From Coprobacillus sp. CAG:826 (GTDB taxonomy: Bacteria > Bacillota_I > Bacilli_A > RFN20 > CAG-826), in contig FR897027.1 in NCBI GenBank assembly GCA_000437235.1, forward strand, positions 1 to 18,757: 18,757 nt of DNA, read 5' to 3'. Below the pieces are notes generated by a model that had not been told where the DNA came from, ran no database searches, and was given only the letters and a program-made list of their open reading frames with translations. The position numbers and the translations under genes are program-made. How positions within the stretch are numbered: the stretch's first letter is position 1; each line of letters opens with the position of its first letter. Positions 13,002 through 18,757 of the stretch are shown in pieces.

Positions 13002-13961
13002 TTAAAAACGAATTAAAAACATTTCAAAAGCAAAAAAACGATCAACAACTCCAGATTTAATATCTAAATCCAATTGATAAAGTTCATCAATTTTTTTTAA
13101 TATCTTTTTATAAGTTATCCTTCTTAAATGATCTCGTGATAATTTGACGCGGTATTCATGAACCCCTAATATACGAGCAATTTCATTATTTGAAGAATAC
13201 TGTGTGCTTAAATAACTCACTTCACTTAATAAACGAAATTGATTCGCTAACATGCCCACTAACTGGACAGGTTCAGAACCTTCAACTAATAAATCTCGAT
13301 AAATGGATATGGCTTTACTTTTATCTTTTTTTAGTAGGCAGTCATAAATTAAAAAAGCATTTTCTTCTAAAGGTCTCGCTATCATCGTTTGAATATCATC
13401 ATAAGTAATGTGATCCGTATATAGCGCTAATTTCTTTGCTTCATTGACAAAACGCATGGCGTCCCCTTCTACGCGTAAGGCTAGTTCAGCTGTAGCATCA
13501 GGATCAATGTTTACATTCATTTTTTGAAAGTACTGTTGAATGAAACGTGGCCATTCTTCTTTGGTAATTTCTTTAGCTTCAATTACTTTAGCTTTTACTT
13601 TTAATAACTTTACAATTTCGGAACGCTCATTAAGTTTATCCGCTTCTAATACAAAAATTAAATCGGTAAAAGTATTTGGTGACTCTAGATATTCCATTAA
13701 AACTTTATAGTCTTGAAGAGATTCAATTTTTTCTTTTGTCTTTGAAGTGCTTAAAAAATAAGGATGATAAACGATGATTGCTTTTCTTTCACCCGTCAAT
13801 GAAGTTTGATCCGCTTCAAAAACAATATCTTGAATTGTAACTTCATCCGCCATAAATTTAATCACGTGAAAATCATCGATAACTTCAAGGTTATCTTTAA
13901 TAATTTTTTTACATTGCTTTTCAAGAATCATTCCTTGTGGGCCAAATAAAAGATAAAGCAT
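13002..13961 (-). CDS. holA: DNA polymerase III, delta subunit (clamp loader)
   Basis: The 319-residue product starts MLYLLFGPQGMILEKQ and has the three-domain pattern of the delta subunit, which opens the sliding clamp. Recognisable parts are the N-terminal FGPQG in place of a Walker A motif, VIVYHP-type strands, the central segment VEGDAMRFVNEAKKLALY and the C-terminal helices. The start is ATG 13961, preceded by AGGAGG with a six-base gap; an upstream ATG at 14063 lies inside comEC and has no site. The first 41 bases overlap the end of comEC, so the genes are translationally coupled. comEC-holA is a conserved pair in Firmicutes. A hairpin (12980-13014) spans the stop codon, but no T-run follows. 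Confidence 0.93.
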   Translation of the reverse strand: MLYLLFGPQGMILEKQCKKIIKDNLEVIDDFHVIKFMADEVTIQDIVFEADQTSLTGERKAIIVYHPYFLSTSKTKEKIESLQDYKVLMEYLESPNTFTDLIFVLEADKLNERSEIVKLLKVKAKVIEAKEITKEEWPRFIQQYFQKMNVNIDPDATAELALRVEGDAMRFVNEAKKLALYTDHITYDDIQTMIARPLEENAFLIYDCLLKKDKSKAISIYRDLLVEGSEPVQLVGMLANQFRLLSEVSYLSTQYSSNNEIARILGVHEYRVKLSRDHLRRITYKKILKKIDELYQLDLDIKSGVVDRFFAFEMFLIRF

Positions 13962-15999
13962 AGAAGCCCTCCTTATTTCTTTTATAAGTATACCATAAAT
14001 AGCGATAAGCAAAAAAGAAAGAATAACTTTTTCCCAAAGAAAATGTAAGTGTTCCTTCTTCATCGGTTCGATAATATGATATGTTTAATTCTTTTAGATT
14101 GGCGATTGTTTCTTGATTTGGATGGCCATACCGATTATTCTTTCCACAAGATATAATTGCTATTTGGGGATTCACCGCATTTAAAAAAGATAGAGATGAT
14201 GAAGTTGAAGAACCATGATGACCCAATTTTAAAATATCATGGTGCAAAGATGGATAAGTATAAAGTAATTTACTCTCTATTTCTTTACTTGCATCTCCCA
14301 TTAAAAGAACTGAAGTTTGATGCGCTCGAAATGATAAAACAAAAGAACGATCATTTTCATTCGTTGATTCATTTCGCCATAAATTAAGATTATGAATCGT
14401 AAAAGAAGATAATTGTAAAGGAAAATCTTCATCGATTTCATGAATGTTCTGTACCCATTTCTTTTGTATTAGTTCTATTTTAGCGCCACTATGATCAAAA
14501 TCATTATGGGTAATGATTAAATGATGAATCTTTTTTATTCTTTTTTTCTTAAAATAAGGAATTAAAACATCTTCTGCTACATTTACATATGATAATCCTC
14601 CCGTATCAACTAAAATATTAACCCCATCATTTTCTATCAGTGTTGCGTCACCTTGTCCAACATTAATAAAACTAATTTGATTCTTCTTTAATTGAATTGG
14701 AAATGTTCTTATCATAAGAATACTTATCATAATAACTTCTACGGCAATGCTCTTTTTTCGTTCTTTTCTTATGATTTTAATGCAAAGATAGATAAATAAA
14801 ATCAGTAAAAAAAGGATAAAAGAAAAAGGAATAAAACCTACGTTTATAGGAAAAGAAAAATATTTTAATTCTTGCACCATTTTTTGATAGATCAGTACAA
14901 AGAATTTGCTAAGCGGATATAACGATAGATAAGAAAATAAAAGAATTAAAAGTTGTAAAGCATAGAATAACGGCATCATCAAAGATAAAACCGGTGTAAG
15001 TAAATTCACACTATAATTAGAATATGCTTGAAATAACATAACGATGCCTTGAATAGATAAGAAAATCACAACTTTTTTCTTTCTTTTCTTTAATGAATAT
15101 AAAAAAGGTAGTAATAATTGAGTTAAAAGTAAAATACAATACGTCATACGATACTCTATTTGAAATGCATAAAAGGGTTGAAAAAGTAGAAGAATAATTG
15201 CCTCATAACTCACCCTTTTTAAGTGAGAAACAGGTATTTTTTCATAATTCAAATAGGCTTCAATTAAGCAACTATAAAATAATCTTTTAAAAAACAATCG
15301 TGTTGGTCTTAAAAAATAAAATGGTAAAAGAAAAAGAAAAGAAAAAAATGATTTCTTCTTTTCTATTCTTTTTAATAACCATGAGTACGCTACTGTACCA
15401 AAAGAAAGTAAAGTATAAAAATGTAATTCTGTAACATCATCAATTAATGCAGAATTTTCTTTTGTTCCATAATTAAAAAACAACTTTTTAATAACAGCGT
15501 ACGTTTGAACATCAAAATGATTTGCTAATTCTTTTAACCATTTTTTCTTGCGAAAAGGTTGCAGAAAGTGCTTTTTTTCTCCTTCTACCTTTATTTCATA
15601 ACGATATCCCTTTTTCTTTAAATAATCTTGAAAATCAAATTGCGATTCTAACGTAACAAAAGAAATTGGCTCTATCTTTCCTTTTAAAGTTAAAATATCT
15701 CCTTCTTCTTTTTGATTATTCTTTTCACTCACGTAGAAGCTCCCCTTTATAGATGAAAAAAGATAATAATTTTCCTTTGCTTCTACAACTATTCCTTCAT
15801 ACTGATTACTTTTAATATGGATAGAACGTAATCCAATGAAGAAACATTCTAAAATTAAAAGCATAATGAGTTTTTTATTTTCTTTTTTATAACGGTATAA
15901 ATAGAACGCTACTAAAAGAAAAAAGAGAACAAATAAGTAGGGATAAAAAAGGGATGAGGCAAAAGTAAATAATATAAAAAGAAGAAATAACGCACTCAT
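13921..15999 (-). CDS. comEC: ComEC, competence DNA channel protein
   Basis: ComEC forms the membrane channel that brings single-stranded DNA into the cell during transformation. The 692-residue protein has N-terminal membrane helices, a small OB-like domain (about residues 65-145), a long competence region with several membrane segments (about 200-430) and a C-terminal metallo-beta-lactamase-like domain from residue 445. In that domain are VGQGDATLI, LVDTGG, THNDFDHSGA (about 497-506), LLMGDA and GHHGSS (about 593-598), so the putative nuclease residues are intact. Length is close to other ComEC proteins. The start overlaps the comEA stop by four bases (ATGA) and the 3' end overlaps holA. 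Whether this organism is transformable cannot be told from the window. Confidence 0.93.
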   Translation of the reverse strand: MSALFLLFILFTFASSLFYPYLFVLFFLLVAFYLYRYKKENKKLIMLLILECFFIGLRSIHIKSNQYEGIVVEAKENYYLFSSIKGSFYVSEKNNQKEEGDILTLKGKIEPISFVTLESQFDFQDYLKKKGYRYEIKVEGEKKHFLQPFRKKKWLKELANHFDVQTYAVIKKLFFNYGTKENSALIDDVTELHFYTLLSFGTVAYSWLLKRIEKKKSFFSFLFLLPFYFLRPTRLFFKRLFYSCLIEAYLNYEKIPVSHLKRVSYEAIILLLFQPFYAFQIEYRMTYCILLLTQLLLPFLYSLKKRKKKVVIFLSIQGIVMLFQAYSNYSVNLLTPVLSLMMPLFYALQLLILLFSYLSLYPLSKFFVLIYQKMVQELKYFSFPINVGFIPFSFILFLLILFIYLCIKIIRKERKKSIAVEVIMISILMIRTFPIQLKKNQISFINVGQGDATLIENDGVNILVDTGGLSYVNVAEDVLIPYFKKKRIKKIHHLIITHNDFDHSGAKIELIQKKWVQNIHEIDEDFPLQLSSFTIHNLNLWRNESTNENDRSFVLSFRAHQTSVLLMGDASKEIESKLLYTYPSLHHDILKLGHHGSSTSSSLSFLNAVNPQIAIISCGKNNRYGHPNQETIANLKELNISYYRTDEEGTLTFSLGKSYSFFFAYRYLWYTYKRNKEGFYALSFIWPTRNDS

Positions 16000-16535
16000 G
16001 ATAAGCAGATATAATTTTTAATTCTTTCAAAGGTTGCGTTACCAATGCCTGGTACTTTTAAAAGATCTTCTAAACATTGAAAATATCCATTCGTTTCTCG
16101 GTAATCAATAATGGCTTTTGCAATAGCGGAACCAATCCCTTGAACACTCATAAGTTCTTCTTGATCTGCTTTATTAATGTTCACTTTAATAATTTCAGTA
16201 GGCTCACAAATTTCCGTTGTTGTCACTTTAGGCGCAATATAATAGCTTTTTCCATCTTCTAATGAACAAGAAAGAAGAAAAGCTTGGGTATCTGCTTTTT
16301 CCGTCACTCCTCCCGCTTTTTCAATTAAATCTTGGAGCGTAGAATTCTTCTTTAAAACGTAATTTCCTGGATGTTCTACTTCTCCAGAAATGGAACAAGC
16401 GATATTACCCTGCTGAATAACAGTTGTAACATTTGAATTTCGAATATTTCCAAAAGAAACATTTGGGTCAAACAAAACAAACGTACCTAAACAAAGAAAT
16501 AAAATCGCCAAAATCATCACTATGGTCTTTCCCAT
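15996..16535 (-). CDS. comEA: ComEA, DNA receptor for transformation
   Basis: ComEA binds double-stranded DNA at the outer face of the membrane and hands it to ComEC. The 179-residue protein has an N-terminal membrane anchor (about residues 4-22), an SLBB-type domain (ISGEVEHPGNYVLKK, about 48-90) and a C-terminal helix-hairpin-helix pair (INKADQEELMSVQGIGSAIA and VPGIGNATFERI, 120-175) that binds DNA. This is the standard Firmicute form. Its GAGGTGAT ribosome binding site is the 3' arm of a hairpin that also terminates greA. No clear independent promoter is visible in the 70 bases behind greA. comEB is absent from the operon. The gene overlaps comEC by four bases. Confidence 0.95.
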   Translation of the reverse strand: MGKTIVMILAILFLCLGTFVLFDPNVSFGNIRNSNVTTVIQQGNIACSISGEVEHPGNYVLKKNSTLQDLIEKAGGVTEKADTQAFLLSCSLEDGKSYYIAPKVTTTEICEPTEIIKVNINKADQEELMSVQGIGSAIAKAIIDYRETNGYFQCLEDLLKVPGIGNATFERIKNYICLS

Positions 16536-16572
16536 AAAAAAATCACCTCACTATTTAATTAGAGGTGATTTT
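16536..16572 (-). terminator. greA terminator whose 3' arm is the comEA ribosome binding site
   Basis: A perfect 11-bp inverted repeat (16562-16572 with 16539-16549, 12-base loop) is followed on the minus strand by seven T reaching 16536, directly before the comEA ATG at 16535. It has all parts of an intrinsic terminator for greA. Its downstream arm GAGGTGAT is the Shine-Dalgarno sequence of comEA, so folding would both stop RNA polymerase and hide the comEA site. Confidence 0.75.
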
Positions 16573-16607
16573 CATTTTTTCCTAATTTATTTTATAATTT
16601 TTTTAAA

Positions 16608-17075
16608 TTATAAGATTTTAATAATTTCAACATCGTAAGGTTTAATGGCTTTAACCGTCACGCGGTCGCCTGGTTTTTTACCAACGATTGCCTCGCCTAA
16701 AGCACATTCGTTTGAAATTAAGCCTTTTATTGGGTTAGCTTCAACGGAACCTACAATCGTATAGGTTTCTTCGGTATCATCAGATAAATCATGTAGTACA
16801 ACAGTTGAGCCTAATTTAACTACACGCACGGAAGAAGACTCTTCAATCATTTGCGCATTCGCTAAAATATCTTCAATTTGTTTAATACGTCCTTCAACTT
16901 CAGCTTGTTTAGCACGAGCGGCATCGTAATCAGCGTTTTCAGAAAGGTCGCCTTGTGCACGAGCAGCTTTTAATTCTTCAATAACTTCAGGACGAATATG
17001 ATCTAATAATTCACGTAATTCTTTTTCTAATTTTGCTTTACCAGATTTGGTAAGAATAACTTTTTCTTGTTCCAT
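16608..17075 (-). CDS. greA: Transcription elongation factor GreA
   Basis: GreA enters the secondary channel of RNA polymerase and stimulates cleavage of backtracked RNA. The 155-residue product has an N-terminal coiled coil with the tip DLSENADYDAAR, including the acidic residues needed for cleavage, and a C-terminal FKBP-like domain (LGSTVVLHDLSDD, NPIKGLISNECALGEAI, KPGDRVTV). Length is normal. I chose ATG 17075, eight bases after TAGGAG; the ATG at 17102 lies nearly at the expected transcription start and has no site. greA is next to comEA here, an arrangement not found in Bacillus subtilis. It has a near-consensus promoter of its own. Confidence 0.96.
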   Translation of the reverse strand: MEQEKVILTKSGKAKLEKELRELLDHIRPEVIEELKAARAQGDLSENADYDAARAKQAEVEGRIKQIEDILANAQMIEESSSVRVVKLGSTVVLHDLSDDTEETYTIVGSVEANPIKGLISNECALGEAIVGKKPGDRVTVKAIKPYDVEIIKIL

Positions 17076-17105
17076 CGTCTTTTCTCCTATCTTTTGTCGC
17101 ATAAT

Positions 17106-17134
17106 ATTATAGCAAGATTAGAGAGAAATGTAAA
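17106..17134 (-). promoter_or_regulatory. greA promoter
   Basis: TTTACA (17129-17134), a 17-base spacer ending in TGC, and TATAAT (17106-17111) make a near-consensus housekeeping promoter with an extended -10. Transcription should begin near 17100. Confidence 0.88.
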
Positions 17135-17161
17135 AAGAAATTTAGAACTTTTTCTCGTTTT

Positions 17162-17182
17162 TTTATAGCGAACCGCTATAAA
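17162..17182. repeat. 9-bp palindrome between the AraC regulator gene and greA promoter
   Basis: TTTATAGCG and its exact complement (17162-17170 and 17174-17182) are separated by three bases. No T-run follows the stem on the minus strand, so it is a poor terminator for the AraC gene, which ends further downstream at 17206. It lies about 30 bases upstream of the greA -35 box in the minus sense downstream region, and could be an RNA processing site or protein site. Confidence 0.45.
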
Positions 17183-17205
17183 TAATGGAAATCCTATTTT
17201 CTTTT

Positions 17206-18135
17206 TTATTTTTCTTCATCTTTTATACTTTCTTCTTCAATGAAACTTGCTTTTTCATCTTGATTTTTTCTTAACATTCCTCTTTCACGATATTCTGTTG
17301 GTGTAATTCCAATTGTATTTTTAAATAAATATACCAAAGAGCGATAATCCGTTAAGCCAACGGCAAAAGCAATCTCTTTAAAATACATATTGGTCGTTAA
17401 GATTAACTCTTGGGCTCTTGCTAGACGAAGGTGCGCTATATATTCTTGAATCGTCATATGCATCTTCGATTTAAATAGGCGCTCAAGGTGATTTTTACTA
17501 TAATTTGCTCTTTCTAAAACATCTTTTAGACGAATCGGAGTGTTATAGTTTTGACGTAAGAAATTAATAACACTTGCTAATTCATTATCAATAAAATCGC
17601 CTTCAAATGCATCACTTTGTTCACAAATTTCCATTAATAAACTATAAATTTCAGCGGACACTTTACATTCATTCGCACGTAAGTCTTCACTTAATAAGTC
17701 AATGATTTTTACCATACGACCGACGATTTTTTCTTCTTCCACATCATGGATAACATAGCGGTGTTTTTTATAAAGACGATTTACGATTTCCATTACCATT
17801 TCATTTTCAAAAATGTGAATAAAAGCAATACGCCATTTTTTACCCTCTACTGGCTTAAAAATATGGTGATAGTAGTTAGGAATAATGAGTAAATCACCCT
17901 TTTTTAAAATCATTTCTTCATTATTAATCTCCAAATAACCTTCACCTTCTAAAGTGTACTGAATGAGATATTCTTTAGCCATAGCAAGTTCGTTATAGTA
18001 TTTAGGACCAATGTTTTGAATTCCGACAATTTGCGCATAAAATAAGTAACGATAATTCGTCGATGGTGCATAATTGTATACCGTTGTTGAGCCGTCTAAA
18101 AAATCGTCATAATAGTTCGACAAAATTGATTTCAT
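17206..18135 (-). CDS. AraC-family transcription regulator with cupin sensor domain
   Basis: The 309-residue product has an N-terminal cupin-type ligand domain (about residues 20-130, with LEGEGYLEINNEEMILKKGD and LLIIPNYYHH) and a C-terminal AraC double helix-turn-helix (about 195-295). The second part holds the family signature, with IAFAVGLTDYRSLVYLFKNT followed by GITPTEYRE. Such proteins sense a sugar or related ligand and activate neighbouring catabolic genes. Start: ATG 18135 with AAAGGAAGTGG upstream; an ATG at 18165 lacks a site. It is divergent from a GH2 glycosidase gene across 145 bases that contain repeated TGATAT motifs, so the glycosidase gene is its likely target. The tail after the domain (about 20 residues) is acidic and low complexity. 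Confidence 0.92.
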   Translation of the reverse strand: MKSILSNYYDDFLDGSTTVYNYAPSTNYRYLFYAQIVGIQNIGPKYYNELAMAKEYLIQYTLEGEGYLEINNEEMILKKGDLLIIPNYYHHIFKPVEGKKWRIAFIHIFENEMVMEIVNRLYKKHRYVIHDVEEEKIVGRMVKIIDLLSEDLRANECKVSAEIYSLLMEICEQSDAFEGDFIDNELASVINFLRQNYNTPIRLKDVLERANYSKNHLERLFKSKMHMTIQEYIAHLRLARAQELILTTNMYFKEIAFAVGLTDYRSLVYLFKNTIGITPTEYRERGMLRKNQDEKASFIEEESIKDEEK

Positions 18136-18172
18136 TTTTCCACTTCCTTTGGTGTTAATTTGCATATTAAAG

Positions 18173-18222
18173 TGATATAATGATATCGTGAAAAAAACGC
18201 TTTCATGATATATTTATATAAT
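18173..18222 (+). promoter_or_regulatory. AraC/GH2 intergenic control region: TGATAT repeats, cre-like site and -10 box
   Basis: TGATAT occurs three times (18173, 18181, 18206) and could be the AraC-type binding half-sites. A catabolite-control (cre) like sequence at 18192-18206 (minus-strand sense: ATGAAAGCGTTTTTT) fits the CcpA consensus except at one position. TATAAT at 18217-18222 is the best -10 box for the glycosidase gene, with no good -35 box, as expected for an activated promoter. Confidence 0.45.
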
Positions 18223-18280
18223 AAATGGCATTGTTTTGAATTGCAACTAGTTTACTTGATTTCACAAAGGAGATACAAAT

Positions 18281-18757
18281 ATGCAACATACGAAATGTTA
18301 TAAAAAAGATTATCCAAGGCCACAATTTGTGCGCAATAATTGGATGAATTTAAATGGCACATGGGACTTCGCTTTTGATGATGAAGACGTGGGAATGGAA
18401 AAAAAACATTATAAAAACTTTCCCACTTCACAAACGATTTTAGTTCCTTTTTCTTATCAAACAGCAAAAAGTGGAATTCATGATGAAACGCAACATTTTA
18501 TCGTTTGGTACGCAAAAAAACAACATTTCGAAAAGTTAAAGAAAAATGAACGCTACCTCTTACATTTTGAAGGCGTTGATTATAAAACTATCTTATTTGT
18601 TAACGGAAAATATGTCGGAGAACATGAAGGCGGATATTGCCGCTTCTCTTTTGATATTACTTCACATCTTGATAAAAATAACGACGCTTTTATCGTTTTA
18701 CGCATCGAAGACAATGATTCTTGTTTAAAAGCGCGCGGAAAACAAACTTGGTTAGAT
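18281..18757 (+). CDS. Glycoside hydrolase family 2 protein, 5' part (cut by window edge)
   Basis: ATG 18281 follows AAAGGAG by eight bases and the frame is open for 159 codons to the window end. The product has the N-terminal pattern of GH2 enzymes (beta-galactosidase, beta-glucuronidase, beta-mannosidase): DYPRPQFVRNNWMNLNGTWD near the start, VPFSYQT, then the jelly-roll sugar-binding domain with FEGVDYKTILFVNGKYVGEH and a closing RGKQTWLD. There is no signal peptide, so the enzyme is cytoplasmic. The catalytic barrel lies outside the window, so the substrate is unknown. It is divergent from the AraC-type regulator, suggesting induction by a plant or host glycan product. Confidence 0.9.
   Translation, partial: MQHTKCYKKDYPRPQFVRNNWMNLNGTWDFAFDDEDVGMEKKHYKNFPTSQTILVPFSYQTAKSGIHDETQHFIVWYAKKQHFEKLKKNERYLLHFEGVDYKTILFVNGKYVGEHEGGYCRFSFDITSHLDKNNDAFIVLRIEDNDSCLKARGKQTWLD

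Noticed and set aside
12959..13014. Hairpins after holA as its terminator.
   Set aside because: The stems are A-T rich and neither is followed by a T-run, so I did not call a terminator; the transcript may read into the glycosyltransferase gene.
14157..14387. Plus-strand frame inside comEC (with similar ones at 1152, 7909, 12227, 13190 and 16077).
   Set aside because: All lie opposite well-recognised genes, lack ribosome binding sites and show no family resemblance.

Overview
The window is chromosomal DNA from an AT-rich, low-GC Gram-positive bacterium. It carries a spore protease gene (gpr), Firmicute-type purine-rich ribosome binding sites, and the core gene order comEA-comEC-holA-rpsT-gpr-lepA-hemW known from Bacillus and relatives. 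Protein sequences and compact intergenic regions suggest an Erysipelotrichia-like gut Firmicute; this is an inference from familiarity, not from a search. Nearly all genes lie on the minus strand. The plus-strand exceptions are rpsT, a Phd-like antitoxin gene, and a glycoside hydrolase gene cut by the right edge.

Layout, left to right (minus-strand transcription runs right to left). 1-333: a possible 31-residue hydrophobic peptide gene behind three hairpins, then a hemW terminator. 334-3108: a three-gene run (Fic-like protein with a destroyed catalytic motif, 84-residue membrane protein, hemW). 3305-3586: an orphan Phd/YefM-type antitoxin, divergent from the Fic-like gene. 3702-4168: two small overlapping reading frames that may be one frameshifted gene. 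4297-9712: lepA, a RecB-nuclease/XPD-type helicase fusion, and fmt, each with its own promoter-like sequence; a terminator-rich gap between fmt and the helicase may hold a small RNA. 9810-11042: gpr followed by a secreted 105-residue protein where Bacillus has spoIIP. 11216-11485: rpsT with an excellent promoter and terminator. 11534-12868: a membrane glycosyltransferase. 13002-17075: greA, comEA, comEC, holA in transcription order, with overlapping or nearly overlapping genes. 17206-18757: an AraC-family regulator divergent from a GH2 glycosidase.

The conserved backbone covers translation (LepA, Fmt, S20), replication (HolA), transcription (GreA), DNA uptake (ComEA, ComEC), spore germination (Gpr) and haem or radical-SAM chemistry (HemW). 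The variable genes are inserted at backbone junctions: the glycosyltransferase between holA and rpsT; the secreted protein, fmt and helicase between gpr and lepA; and the small frames, antitoxin and Fic-like gene between lepA and hemW. No tRNA, rRNA, CRISPR array, insertion sequence or prophage was seen. The strongest candidates for something undescribed are the degenerate Fic protein beside an orphan Phd-like gene, the secreted protein downstream of gpr, the greA terminator whose 3' arm is the comEA ribosome binding site, and the structured leader of the 31-residue peptide.
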